Assembly: GCF_905220565.1 (NCBI RefSeq)
Contig: NC_059396.1
Location: 19,031,206-19,095,205 of the forward strand
Direction of reading: 5' to 3'
Origin: Melitaea cinxia
Taxonomy: Eukaryota > Arthropoda > Insecta > Lepidoptera > Nymphalidae
DNA: 64,000 nt
In this document: piece by piece, positions 1-11,475 of the stretch
How the letters are laid out: each line of letters starts with the position of its first letter
Numbering within the stretch: the first letter of the stretch is position 1
Notes under the pieces: generated by a model
Seen by the model: only the letters and a program-made list of their open reading frames with translations
Databases searched by the model: none
What the model was told of the DNA's origin: nothing
Program-made: the position numbers and the translations under genes

Positions 1-219
1 TTTACTGGGTGTACCGATTTTGATAATTTTTAATTTTATCGAAAGCTGATGTTTATCATGTGGTCACATATACATTTTATCGAGATCTGATAACTACTTT
101 TTGAGTAATCTTTGATAACGCGTAGTTGCTTGACTATGTTTTCGTCGATCTACGTTGTATTACTCGTCGATGTAATTGAAGTCGGTTTTTTTTTCGTTTG
201 CGAGCAAACACAATTATTT
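1..219 (+). mobile_element. CCGACTTC/GAAGTCGG-bounded repeat, 3' part
   Basis: This is the right-hand part of an interspersed repeat, cut by the window start. It ends in GAAGTCGG, a T-run, CGTTTGCGAGCAAACACAATTATT. The same sequence, nearly base for base, recurs at 32875-33100. Other copies have a left end TTAACCGACTTC, so full copies carry short terminal inverted repeats. No coding capacity. I recognise it as a common moth and butterfly repeat but cannot name the superfamily; a MITE-like DNA element is the simplest guess. Confidence 0.75.
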
Positions 220-1433
220 CGCTAAAGCTTTAGATTTTTCTTATTTTCGTTTTTCCTTATCAATAATGAATAAAAAGGATTGAAGTGGATAAAATATTTA
301 TTAAGTTCAGTCAGAGGCCTTTGTCCGACAATTGCACATTTATAAGTAATGTTTATAACATTATGTCAAAAACAAGCTATAATCAATCTCTTTAAGACAA
401 CCTAAGATAGTCAAACTTTTTTGACTTTTACAGCATGTACTAAAATACACTAATTGATCAATGCATTATAACTTGAACTACTTTTGACATCCCTATTATT
501 TATTGACTGCATATTAAATTGCGGATAATATCACTAATATAAACATAATGTTATTAAACTAATATCAATTAACCTACATAGAGATATAATTGAAAATACA
601 TAATTAAGTGTATTTCGGTAACATCGGTTAAATGGCGAATACATGGCATATTAAATGTTAGTCAAGTATCCGCTATGGTTTCCTGTGGAGCAATGGGGCG
701 ACAAACCGCAAGGCGATGGCATTAAACCCAAGAGCCTTCAGAATACAGACATTACTACATACCTACATACATATTAAACAATTAAATATTAGTAAATCTG
801 CGATTTAATAAAGGATTTAATGTAGAGATTATGTAGTAGTATTCCTTATTAATCACTCTAACTATGCAATGATGTTTTACGGCCTCATCAAATAGGCTTT
901 CAGACGAAAAAATATCACACCAATATGATGACACATTTAGCTATTTAAAACATGGATTTTACGACTTCATTTCATTTATTTTTTAAATTTTTAATGTTAT
1001 ATAGAGTCTCTATGTAGAGATCCTTACACAGGGTTTAAAACATTACAAGATGCGCAAAGGTGTTAGCGCTTAACAACTTAACATAATTTGTAACTTTTAG
1101 ATAAAATTTCATAATAATTTGCTATCCTCATTACGCTACGAAAAAAGTACTTATAACATCAAAGTCAAATAAAAATTAAGTACACTATATAACTTTTAAT
1201 TTAAAAACCATAAAATAAAGTGGTAACAAAATATTCATGACGCGGTGTCCGGCTATTTATTAAATTATTACTCAACTAATATAAGAATGCAAAGACTGCA
1301 GAATATCAGGTTCCCACGCGCCTGCGAACTTGAAACTGCATACTTTGTAGACGTTGATAAATTAACACAATATAAACTAATAACAAAAATTAACATTTCG
1401 AATCCAGACATAATACAATCAAGCTCAACTTAC
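220..1433. other. AT-rich DNA without recognised gene
   Basis: Mostly AT-rich sequence. One GC-richer patch at about 664-745 is open on the minus strand for about 20 codons before a stop, but has no convincing splice sites, so I do not call an exon. Confidence 0.6.
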
Positions 1434-1499
1434 GTGTATATTATGGGGGTGAAAAGCTAATCGCATTCGCGGTGCCGGCACTGGTGCTAGCGCCGCCAT
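1434..1499 (-). CDS. candidate exon with consensus splice donor
   Basis: On the minus strand an ATG (1499-1497, G at -3 and G at +4) opens 22 codons beginning MAALAPVPAPR and ending HPHNIH, directly followed by a perfect donor GTAAGT (1433-1428); reading on gives a stop two codons later. The same frame is open upstream to 1679, and an ACAG before 1628 would give an in-phase internal exon of 195 nt (1628-1434). It may therefore be a first exon with 5' UTR or an internal exon. Base composition from about 1450 to 1600 is much richer in G+C than the surroundings. The protein family is not recognised. It lies on the same strand as the stronger exon at 40.7 kb, which ends in phase 0, so the two could belong to one gene. 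Confidence 0.4.
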
Positions 1500-1862
1500 G
1501 ACGCGTGCGCACGTGGTACTGCGCGATCGAAACTGAACTACTCGAGCTACGGAACTACGCTCTGGGCGCGGAAGTGAGCACCGTCCAGAGGGGTAAATCG
1601 ATACACCTGTCGCACAATGACAGGATATCTGTGTACCTACTGATTGGGAATCGATGGCGAAATATCGAATTATATTATTTCACATGGGAACATTTGGAGA
1701 TATCCTGAAGTATGTATTAATCCGACAATGATTTTTTCCAAGTATCTGGAAAATAGAAGAACGCGTTTGGCATCGCTATTATGTGTTCTTGTAGAACACA
1801 TAAAGCTATGTAATGTTTAGGTCTTGGTTAAGTGCTTAAAGCGAAGCGAAAGACATATTTTC

Positions 1863-1922
1863 TTTAAAGGCTGGCAACGCACCGCAACTCGTCTGATGTT
1901 GCAAATGTCCATGGACGACGAC
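1863..1922 (+). repeat. fragment of a lepidopteran interspersed repeat
   Basis: The stretch around GGCTGGCAACGCACCGC followed by TGATGTTGCAAATGTCCATGG matches, from memory, a repeat common in moth and butterfly genomes. No second copy was seen in this window. The flanking DNA from 1700 to 2260 shows nothing else. Confidence 0.4.
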
Positions 1923-2260
1923 ACTGAACCGAATATTTTAGCTCTAGCAACTAACTGTTAAACATTTTATTGCTTGAACCTTGAACTAATTCTTTTTCAC
2001 ACGGTAATCTGTTCCTATGGTAAGCAACTTAATGATTATAATTATAAGTAACAGTCGACTGACATAACAAATTATTTGGACCAAACCAATTCTTATTATA
2101 TTGATATACAGAAAAATAATCTATAAATCTATCTTTTGAGACATCATTCTCCTATAACAACTCTGCACCAAGATCGATGCGAGATCAATAATTTCAAAAT
2201 TTTAAGTTTTGATAGATTTGATACATTATGAATGATTCAACGAAATGTATGTGTAACTTT

Positions 2261-2437
2261 AGGTCGAAGACGGGCAGCAGCGTCTTCGGTGCGATAAAGC
2301 CAGCCCTGCGGTCACCAACCCACGTGCTCAGCGTTGTGACTATGGGCAACACACATGAGTTCACGCCATTTTTGACGCGAACTGGCCTATGTCCAGCAGT
2401 GGACTGCGATAGGCTGAAATGATGATGATGATGATGT
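2261..2437 (+). mobile_element. SINE with RTE-type 3' tail, 5'-truncated
   Basis: The body contains GACGGGCAGCAGCGTCTTCG, a self-complementary stretch, then GGTCACCAACCC, and ends in CTATGTCCAGCAGTGGACTG, TAGGCTGAAATGATGATGATG. The last ~45 bases match the 3' end of the RTE LINE copies at 15772-16022 and 29296-29472. Other copies: 30778-31010, 41563-41700, 49806-50012, 53036-53166 and 60813-61030. The open frame across it is incidental. Confidence 0.75.
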
Positions 2438-3013
2438 GTAACTTAACTTGAATACTTAGAATTTATAACGAACTTGCGTAACAAACTATATATGTACCAC
2501 TGAAACACGATTGAACAACTGAATCAGCAAAATCGTATTCCAGGACATATTTCAATAAAATTAAGTACAACCTTTAAAAACAATCGACTTTCTTTCATCC
2601 GTCTTCCGTACAGGAGTACTCTCGTCGCAGCTAGTGGTGCATAAAATCGATAAAAGAAAGTGTAGGTAAAAGTAGCCATCGTTGCGTCCGCGACTCGTCT
2701 TGAGGGAAACAGAAAAAGTGTCAACGGATGGTCTCGGAATGCATCTCGAACAATTTTATTCAGTTTAAAAACGTTTTGGAATTAGTTTAGTAAACAAACA
2801 GTTTGTATATGAGATAGTAACAATTATTATGTGTATTATTTATGTATGAAATATTCAATTATATGCGGTACTACGTCAGCAAAAAATTAATTAATCTAGG
2901 GTATTATAATAACCAAAAAACATTAAGTAAAACTGTGTGACCTTTAGTCCTTAATATACCTTGCCATAATGGCATCAGTCTCATATAAAATTACTAAAGT
3001 ATGATTCTATTAC
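2438..3013. other. AT-rich DNA, nothing recognised
   Basis: No repeat copy, splice-bounded open frame or RNA gene recognised. Confidence 0.6.
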
Positions 3014-3235
3014 TAGCCTAGTTGTGGTTTCGATTCCCACCCCGAGTTTGGGTGTAATTTATATATTTATTTCTATATTTATATGTGTATTATTTATAAG
3101 TATGTATATCGAAAAAGAAAAATGTATGTAGCTATACCAGTCGGCTGTTACCTATAACACAAGCATTACATTACTTTAGGAACAAAAGACCGTGTGTGTA
3201 TTGTGTAGATATTAATTTATTTAGTTATTGAATCT
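3014..3235 (+). mobile_element. tRNA-headed SINE (CCCGTTGG/GATTCCCACC family)
   Basis: The B-box-like TTTCGATTCCCACCCCGAG is followed by GGGTGTAATTTATAT, then GGCTGTTACCTATAACACAAGC and a tail GTGTGTGTATTGTGTAGATA. This is the same order as the reverse-strand copy at 42905-43151 and the tandem copies at 30373-30740. The tRNA-like head is incomplete here. Confidence 0.7.
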
Positions 3236-3572
3236 ATTACAACTAAACTTGTCTTAAACTAAACCTTTCTCACATATTTATTACATACCTTACTATTACT
3301 CTATGAAATATATAGTATAACATTCTTACTATTTCCTGACAAATTTCTCATTAGTAACAAAAAACCATTAATCATGGTATTATATAACAATTTTTAAGCT
3401 TAATTAAAACTTAATATAATTCGACGAGAGCGCACTCTAATGACGCTACGGCCTACGCGGTGTACCGTAACCAACTTATTTTATGCACGTGCGCGCTTCT
3501 GACATTGTTAACATAGTACAGTACTTGCTTGGTAGATGGCGTTACGGGTAGTACTCGTAAATTCCTACTAAT

Positions 3573-3735
3573 ATTATAAATGTGAATTTAGCTTTGTTTG
3601 TTACACTTTCATGCTAAAACTACTTAACCGATTATTATGAAACCTTGTACACACATTCTGGGAAGTATTAGAAGTAACATAGGATACTTTTTATTAAAAA
3701 AAATCAATGCGAGCGAAGGCGCGGGTAAAAGTTAG
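3573..3735 (+). mobile_element. small non-autonomous Helitron-like element
   Basis: Begins TCCTACTAATATTATAAATG after a T and ends GCGCGGGTAAAAGTTAG before a T. This matches a family very common in Lepidoptera that starts TC-ATACTAATATTATAAA and ends CTAG/TTAG after a GC-rich stretch. It contains the usual internal phrase ACTACTTAACCGATT. No Rep/helicase coding. Confidence 0.5.
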
Positions 3736-4061
3736 TGCTGTATATTTTATAACAAAAATATTTATTACTTTTTAACTATTAAAAAGACTAACTCGTCTAT
3801 GGTTCCTATAAAAGCAGCCTTCACCTACTTATTCCTCTCACGTAAGGCAAGAATTTCCTTTGACAAAGTGCTCTAATGAAGAATCTTTTAATGCGATAAG
3901 TAAATTAATAATATTATTTAGCATTTAACGTTACATATAATTTGTACAAAATTATAAGGACAAACGTCCATATATTGCAAAGATAATAAGTGTTATACAG
4001 ACTTTTTTTTTAAATTACAGCAACGCAACGCTTTACAAAACAAATAATTAAGTGTAGATTC
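3736..4061. other. AT-rich DNA, nothing recognised
   Basis: No repeat or coding signal seen. Confidence 0.6.
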
Positions 4062-4120
4062 AATATTAATCAATAGATGCAATTCGTTTATTCGACGAAT
4101 TGCATCTATTGATTAATATT
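4062..4120. repeat. perfect 25-bp inverted repeat (hairpin)
   Basis: The left arm 4062-4086 and right arm 4096-4120 are perfectly complementary over 25 bp around a 9-nt loop (4087-4095). RNA from either strand would form a long perfect stem. It is not obviously part of a larger repeat. Confidence 0.9.
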
Positions 4121-5739
4121 TCGATGTTGATATTTAGGGTCAAACGTCTCGGGTCAAAACAGAGCATATTATATCGATTATCATTGTAATCACAACTGCG
4201 CTTATGCCCCGGCGCATTACGACAGCTGTGGATGCGGTAAGGCGGCCTTATTACTAGGCAATAAGGCTCAGAATAATAGTTAATTGAATTGGACACGAGG
4301 TTAAATGTTAGATGACACGCTCTGTTACATTTAAGAACTGTGCCGTTATTAGATAACTACATTTTTCTAAGAAGTTTTAGATGGAAAGAGGATTTATTTT
4401 ATTATTTTAGTTGCTAAGAAAATATTAAATTATTTTTTTGTAGTAAAATTCGAGAAGACATAAATTATAGTAATGAATGGAAAAAATACAATTCTTTTTT
4501 CGTATTTTTTTATTTACTTTTTGGGTAATTAATCTATAACTAGCATTATATATTTAATTAAATTACTATTTATTGCTCATTTTAATTAATTGAGTAATTA
4601 GCCTTTATCATATCTTTAACTTATGAATCATTTAATTATAATCTGGAAAATACTAATTTAATTTATAAAACATAAAATATAGCAGCTCAACTTATTACTA
4701 AAAAATGAAATAAATTATTTCGATATTCGTATGTATTTAATAATTTTAAAAGGGTTATTTTTAAAATAAAATCCCATACAAAACAACAGGACGCCCTAAA
4801 TTGGGTGAATGAGGTGTGACGACGTAGTACGGAAATTAGGAAACATTAAAATTTAACGGGAAATTGAACTTTACGGTTTTAATAATAGAGGTGACAGTTT
4901 CAACATTAAAATATATACCAGAAAGAGTTGGTTTAATTTGTGCATCCGGCAGGATTCCGATCTGCGACCGATCATTCGTGATTAGTGAGGAAACAGCGAG
5001 GCGCTCGTGTTACTATCGTTTCATCTCGACTTGAAAGGAGTTGCTCGTGTTATAAAATCGATGTTACCCCAGGAAGCTGTGATGAGTTGCGTATTCCACG
5101 GTGTAGTGTAACGGTCAGATCAAACTGTATACTTTACGATTGTGCGTTCAGAACTTCAGATGTAAAAATGTTCAAAACAACGTAAAAAGCGATTTCGATC
5201 GTCATTTATAATACTTCGATGATTGATTGAAATAATGTGTTACAAAGAGATATCAAAACTATAGCAAAAGTACTTTTTAATTGAAAAAAAATAAAAAAAA
5301 AAGTTTTAATGTGCCTACTACATTTTTACAACACTAATTCTTACTAACTCGTTATTAAAATAAAGTTGAACTTTAGACCTTTATTGGAATCGAGGTGAAA
5401 ACTATGTTCATGGTCATAAGACTAGTCTACATACCAATAGTAGTGTGTTGTTACATGTAATAATTAACAGAAAATTGAAATTCATAAAAGTAGAATAGAT
5501 ATACAAATGTAACAAAACAGACAGACAACGCAAATAAAACCGGTCATGTCACAAAGTCCAAGACCGGTCAACGTAGGTGAACACACCGTAGATGTTCGGC
5601 TAGAAGAAATATTTTTCTCAACAATTTTGTTTAAAGAACGAGGCTACATCTCACATTCTCGTAATTACTGCTAATATTGATTAAAACTCTAATGTTATGC
5701 GGCAACAGAGCTTAGGTACTATTTTTTTTTTATGTCATT
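4121..5739. other. AT-rich DNA without recognised gene
   Basis: A GC-richer patch at about 4940-5160 holds a 66-codon frame from a GTG at 4985, but an in-frame stop lies just before it and no family is recognised. The remainder is AT-rich with no repeat I can assign. Confidence 0.55.
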
Positions 5740-6006
5740 AGGTCGGCAAACAAGCGTACGGCTCACCTGATGGTAAGAGATTACCGTAGCTTATAGACAC
5801 CTGCAACACCAGAAGCATCGCAAGCGCGTTGCCGACCCAATCCCCAATCTCCCCAGGGGCTCTGATCACCTTAATCACCAACAGGAACACAATACTGCTT
5901 GAAAACAGTATTATTTTGCTGTGATCTTCTGTAAGGTCGAGGTACTACCCCAGTCGGGCTGCTCCATATTTTGAGCAGGAAATTCCTGCTGTGCCCTACC
6001 TCAGTT
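5740..6006 (+). mobile_element. GTCGGCAAACAAGCG interspersed repeat
   Basis: Starts GGTCGGCAAACAAGCGTACG, passes through CAATCCCCAATCTCCCC and CTTGAAAACAGTATTATTTT, and ends GCAGGAAATTCCTGCTGTG then CCCTACCTCAG. Closely similar copies lie at 13138-13388 (same orientation) and at 27760, 34654, 42428 and 46891 (reverse); eroded ones lie at 19551, 23362 and 51578. It has the size of a SINE, but I see no clear tRNA head, so the class is uncertain. Confidence 0.75.
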
Positions 6007-7140
6007 AATTTACTAGAAAAATGTAATACTTTTAATCCATTATATTTTACGTCAACCCGACATGGCCATAATCAATAAGTAACGTAGATTGGTTCATTAT
6101 AGAATCTGGTAAGATTTCGCGGGAGATACTCCGTCTCAGTTAGTTTTGGAATTTGGCAAGACTAAATTATCTAACCTCTGCCCGCAAAATTGACACCATT
6201 ATTACGCACAATATTTAAACATGTTTACAGGAAAAAAGAAAATTCAATTATTGTTGTACAAAAATAAGTGAAAACACGTAAAATTAACGAAATGACCGCA
6301 AACGAGGACGTTATTAAGGTTATTTAAATTAAATATAATTGCGGGAAATGGTCCCGGAAACACGCATTGTGATCAATTAGTATTATTCACTTATTAACGC
6401 ACTTTCCATATTTAGTTACATATACGAAAACATGTTTTATCATTATTCATTATAACCTTCTGTACGGATGCCGATATTTTTAAGCAGATTTATCGGAGGA
6501 CACAATCAGTATTTTGACAAGGCTAAAGAAACCTGGAGCAAAAGAAAAAGAGAGCGCTGTGCCAGTAGTATCCACAGACCCTAAAGATGGCGTTCGGAAA
6601 TTAATACGCTATCTTTTTCTAAATAAAGACAATCAATGACAATATATAAATGAAACACCTACAATCAAACTGAAACGTATTTGACTTATTGTTCTTTACA
6701 TGTATTTTTTTCTTATTATTTATTATCTAAACAAAAAAGTAAATTGTGTATAGGTATCCATTACTATTCACATATTATTCCAGTAGTCAAGTTTTGTTCA
6801 CTAAAGATTTTATTTACCTATTATGTATACATCTTACAAAAGAGTTCTTACTTTGATATAAAAAGTACTAGTTATAAGAACTCTACGCATTAAAACCTCC
6901 TTAATTTATTTCTTCTACACATTTTTGAGCTTAAAAACAACAGAGTCGTTTGTTCTTTTAAACGCGATACGTTTTTACGATTGTCTTCCAAAAAGCCCAC
7001 CGCGCTGGAATAACCTTAGTTTTAATTGTCCCACCAGTTGTACCCACTTGTCTGGTCATTAAACATTTAAAAATAGATCTTTCGAGAATTTTTAAGACGT
7101 ATCACTTGAACGTCACTACAGATTATTTAATTTGTTTAAT
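6007..7140. other. AT-rich DNA with one small open frame
   Basis: A 38-codon ATG frame (6468-6584, plus strand) begins MPIFLSRF and contains WSKRKRER. Its composition is less AT-biased than its flanks, but it has no recognised homologue or splice support. Nothing else is assigned. Confidence 0.4.
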
Positions 7141-7524
7141 TTTTAACCGACTTCAAAAAAGCAGGAGGTTACCAAATTCGACCATATATATCGGTGTATA
7201 CCTATGTATATTCGGTGATAACTTCGTCGTTTATGAACCGATTTTGATAATTCTTTTTTTGTTGGAAAGAAGATATCCCAGTTGTAGTACCATGATAAGT
7301 AAACCAAGATCTGATGATGGAATCCCAGAGAAATCGAGGGCAACCCTCGATAATCGTAGTGACGACTTTTTTTTCGTTTACTTGTTGTTAGACACGGGCT
7401 GTTTTCCGCAACTCGACGTCTTTATGCGCCTATTTTGCGTTTTTCATCTACTTACGTTGTATGTATTACTTGTCGATAGAATAATTGAAGTCGGTTTTTT
7501 CGTTTGTGAGCAAACACAATTATT
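7141..7524 (+). mobile_element. CCGACTTC/GAAGTCGG-bounded repeat, full length
   Basis: Both ends are present: TTTTAACCGACTTC at the left and ATTGAAGTCGG, then CGTTTGTGAGCAAACACAATTATT at the right. The interior includes GATATCCCAG...AATCGAGGG as in the composite copy at 32484-33100. The 148-codon frame running through it is a by-product of the repeat and shows no protein signature. Confidence 0.8.
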
Positions 7525-8429
7525 ATTTAAGTATTTTTTATTTTCGGTTTAAATAAGAAATATAACACGCCTAAGTATTAAGCGTATAAGATGTTATAGC
7601 TACGATCTTTATATACGAATTAAGTGCAATTTTCTTTTTTCTCTTATAATTTATTTATAATAAAATAAACGAAAATTTTAAAAACAAAACGTGATACGTA
7701 GTCCATATATTATTTCTGCTTCAAACCTGTGAGTCTTGCTAACATTTTATAGGTTATTGAATAACCATGCTTTTAGACAAACAAACAAAAATGCCTTAGT
7801 GTAGTATGGATGTTTTTATTATTCTGTAAATTTCTTTAAAAGAACTTTTCAAAATTCAAAAGCACTTCGTAACAGCTGTTAGTAATTCGCATGTGAATGA
7901 TGTAAAAAATTAATGGTTAAGTCTCGATTTGAATGAACGATAGAATGTAAATAAAACAAGAGATCCATTCATCACCGTCTCACCCGGTGAAGGCGTTACG
8001 TCTCAATCAGACAGATGTCGACAACTTGACGTTATTACCATAAAATATTCGTTTAAAAATACAAATTATTTGAAATATAAAATGAATTGTGAATTACTTT
8101 TGATTAACTTATTTAATATAATAAATTTATATTGCAGCAATTAGATGGCTCAGTAATCGCATTACTATTACGGTGGTCGCGGGTATAATTCCTGCTCGGT
8201 AAAATAATTTGTACAGGTAATAAAAAAATGTTTTTTTGGAGATTTGTGTTTCCGAACATATATCACATTATTTTAACCTTACTGACCGTTAAGAAAAAAG
8301 CATTTATTAATTACATATATTGCATTTAGAAAAGCATTATTCATAGAAGTAAATTATAAGCTATTTAGTATAGTTAGCAAATAAGTGTAAATATAATAAA
8401 AATAATAACTATATAAATAAAAAAAGCAA
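7525..8429. other. AT-rich DNA with a decayed tRNA-like head
   Basis: At about 8140-8210, GATGGCTCAGTAATCGC...GGTCGCGGGTATAATTCCTG resembles the A and B boxes of a tRNA-derived SINE head, badly decayed. No further feature. Confidence 0.4.
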
Positions 8430-9276
8430 TATACAGGGTGTGGCGTAAATAGTGGTCCACCGTTAAGGATTCGATAAACCAGATAATTTACTATAACGTA
8501 TTACAATTTTATCCATTTTTACCCAAAGGTTCCGGAATTATTTTTATTTTTTATATTTTTACGATATTTGTACCCCTTGCTACAAATTTGGTTGTAGTTT
8601 TAACAAATACCATTATTTTTTCATTTTGATTACTGGTAATTACTGCTGAATACTAGAGCTATCGTTAAATAACATGTTTTATTGTAAATTTAAAGCCTTT
8701 GAAGAAAAAAATTGGTTTTACTCTACTTTTAACCCAAAATTTTAACATATCATGCTAATTCAAGAGCGATTTTTGTAAAAAAAATGTACGAAGCTGTCAG
8801 TGCCCATTCATTTAAAAATATGCCTACTAAATACCAATTTCAAAATGGTATCACAATAGCAGATCCTTTTGTTTAACAGAAAGATATCCAATTTTAATTG
8901 AAGAAAGGAAGATTTTTATTAAAATAACTTTTAAAATTTAGTTGCGTTAATACTTATGATTTTTGTAAAAAAAGTAACTACACTGTCAGTGCCTATTCAT
9001 TTTAAAATATTCCTACTAAACACAGATTTTAAAACGATTTGCCATCCCATTAATAAAAAATTATTGCAATTTTAATTGAAAAAGACTTAAAATAAATAAA
9101 AAATTACTACTGTTACAGAGTGATCTTGGCCTATCTTGTAAATTAGAACAAGGCATTAAAAAAAAAAACAAGTCATACTGTCATCGTTTATTATTACTCT
9201 TTGAAATGATTACAAACACTGTAAAAATTACACCAAATGCTCGAAATGGCCCCCATTCGCAGCTATACATGCTCTG
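8430..9276. repeat. left arm of mariner palindrome
   Basis: Inverted copy of 9512-10354. Only scattered single-base differences and small indels are visible, so the arms are young or kept alike by gene conversion. Confidence 0.9.
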
Positions 9277-9297
9277 TAACACAGCGTATCCAAATAG

Positions 9298-9560
9298 GTA
9301 GATAGGGCGCTTAGGTCCAATAATGTGGCCACCGCGCGCGGCCAGACCTAAGTCCCCTGGACTTTTTTTATTGGGGTTGCCTAAAAGAAAATGTCTACAA
9401 GGAACAAATTACCTCTATTGACCACTTCAGGGCTAGAATCCAGACAGTGGCTAGGAAAATCAGCGAGAGCGAGTTTGCTCGACGACTTAAACGGTCGTTT
9501 ATTCGACGTTGCAGAGCATGTATAGCTGCGAATGGGGGCCATTTCGAGCATTTGGTGTAA
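9298..9560 (+). pseudogene. mariner-type transposase, C-terminal fragment
   Basis: In the centre of the palindrome a plus-strand frame from 9342 to the TAA at 9558-9560 encodes 72 residues. It starts PDLSPLDFF, which carries the third catalytic aspartate (DDE/D type) of Tc1/mariner transposases, and ends RRCRACIAANGGHFEHLV, a C-terminus typical of insect members. Just upstream (9298-9341) the family's GRxGPIMWPPR stretch is readable in another frame, shifted by an extra base near 9337. The N-terminal DNA-binding part and the first two catalytic residues are absent, so the gene is dead. The distance from the stop codon to the terminal repeat (about 790 bp) is unusually long for mariner. Confidence 0.85.
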
Positions 9561-10354
9561 TTTTTACAGTGTTTGTAATCATTTCAAAGAGTAATAATAA
9601 ACGATGACAGTATGACTTGTTTTTTTTTTTTAATGCCTTGTTCTAATTTACAAGATAGGCCAATATCACTCTGTAACAGTAGTAATTTTTTATTTAAGTC
9701 TTTTTCAATTAAAATTGCAATAATTTTTTATTAATGGGATGGCAAAACGTTTTAAAATCTGTGTTTAGTAGGAATATTTTAAAATGAATATGCACTGACA
9801 GTGTAGTTACTTTTTTTACAAAAATCATAAGTATTAACGCAACTAAATTTTAAAAGTTATTTTAATAAAAATCTTCCTTTCTTCAATTAAAATTGGATAT
9901 CTTTCTGTTAAACAAAAGAATCTGCTATTGTGATACCATTTTGAAATTGGTATTTAGTAGGCATATTTTTAAATGAATGGGCACTGACAGCTTCGTACAT
10001 TTTTTTTACAAAAATCGCTCTTGAATTAGCATGATATGTTAAAATTTTGGGTTAAAAGTAGAGTAAAACCAATTTTTTTCTTCAAAGGCTTTAAATTTAC
10101 AATAAAACATGTTATTTAACGATAGCTCTAGTATTCAGCAGTAATTACCAGTAATCAAAATGAAAAAATAATGGTATTTGTTAAAACTACAACCAAATTT
10201 GTAGCAAGGGGTACAAATATCGTAAAAATATAAAAAATAAAAATAATTCCGGAACCTTTGGGTAAAAATGGATAAAATTGTAATACGTTATAGTAAATTA
10301 TCTGGTTTATCGAATCCTTAACGGTGGACCACTATTTACGCCACATCCTGTATA
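9512..10354. repeat. right arm of mariner palindrome
   Basis: Contains the last ~16 codons and stop of the transposase, then about 790 bp of non-coding AT-rich DNA up to the terminus CCACATCCTGTATA. Pairs with 8430-9276. Confidence 0.9.
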
Positions 10355-11159
10355 GAATAGTCTTGATCAGTGGACTCGCGTCGACTTTTAGAAATTTTAA
10401 GACTAGTTATTAAGGTTTCTAGGATTCTAAAGTTGCAGTGAAGTACCGATGCATGTTTAAACAAAAAAAAAAAAATGCAATAACAGAAGCACGGGCATAA
10501 TAAGCCTGTGGATATATCACTTAAATAAAAAAAAGCTATTTAGTATGACTTATAAGAAAGAAACAATTACCATAATCACACAAAAAACCGCAGAAGGACT
10601 TTTTGTAATAGGTATTACGAGTATATACGAGCTATGAATATTTATATCTTGATATAAAAAAGATTTAAAAAAAAAAACATTATCCTGCCAGCAACACATG
10701 TTCGTAAAAATAGAGTTGAAGTGAAGAGTTGCACAAAAAACGTAAAACAAAACAAGGGTAGCGCACGTGCTGTGCTACCAGGTGTACAGGATGCTCATCT
10801 CGAGCGACCCTAAATATGGGCTTTGAGATAATTATATATCTAAGTGTTCAGTACCTGTTTTTACACGTCCATATGATTCTATCATTGAGTCCTATTATTG
10901 AGTCCTCTACATCACCTGCTGTGATAGTAATGGCACGATTTTTAATTTACTGTATATTACTTGTGTAGATTACCGGACACATAAAGGTATCCAATAGATA
11001 AAGTTCTTTGATAAGTTTTTTCTGTTTACCCATTAATCTCTATCAGTCAGATACTAATGTTAGCAACTTGTAAAGCTAAAAATTTTACTACGTTACTTGA
11101 AATGAAACAACCGAGTACCTACACTTATTTAGCCTTAAGTCGATAATAATATATGTATA
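10355..11159. other. AT-rich DNA, nothing recognised
   Basis: No repeat or coding signal assigned; short open frames are AT-driven. Confidence 0.6.
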
Positions 11160-11475
11160 CTAGCTGACTCGGCAAACGTTGTCTTGCCGCTAAACGCTAT
11201 TTAAAAATAGAAGTTGGTGGTAGAAGGGTAAAAATTTAGGATTGTATGTATTTTTTAACGCCAAATCATAATAAAATAAAGAATAAATAATTTATCTAAA
11301 AATTAAAGAAAAAAAATAGGGGTGGACTACCCTTAACATTTAGGGGGATGAAAAATAGATGTTGTTCGATTCTCAGACCTACCCAATATGCACACAAAAT
11401 TTCATGGGAATCGGTCAAGCCGTTTCGGAGGAGTTTAACTACAAACACCGCGACACGAGAATTTTATATATTAGA
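11160..11475 (-). mobile_element. Helitron-like non-autonomous element
   Basis: On the plus strand it starts CTAGCTGACTCGGCAAACG and ends ATTTTATATATTAGA before T. Read on the minus strand this is 5'-TC...CTAG-3', with a CGGCAA...TTGCCG hairpin next to the 3' end and AT at the insertion point, as expected for a Helitron. The interior phrases ATGAAAAATAGATGTTG and TTCTCAGACCTACCCAATATGC recur in the truncated copy at 63809-64000. No coding capacity. Confidence 0.65.

Larger units (their letters stand above)
8430..10354. mobile_element. palindromic mariner-type (Tc1/mariner superfamily) element
   Basis: A 1.9-kb foldback element. The termini TATACAGGRTGTGGCG mirror each other at 8430 and 10354 and are compatible with TA target duplication. 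The arms (8430-9276 and 9512-10354) are near-identical inverted copies of about 845 bp, and the 235-bp centre contains the 3' part of a mariner-type transposase gene. The left arm's inner end (9228-9276) is an inverted copy of that gene's last codons and stop. The structure therefore looks like two 3' halves of one transposon joined head to head, with most of the transposase lost. It cannot encode a complete transposase. Confidence 0.85.

Noticed and set aside
7106..7552. 148-codon open frame, one of the longest in the window
   Set aside because: It runs through a CCGACTTC/GAAGTCGG-bounded repeat; its residues mirror the repeat's T-rich words and no protein motif is visible.
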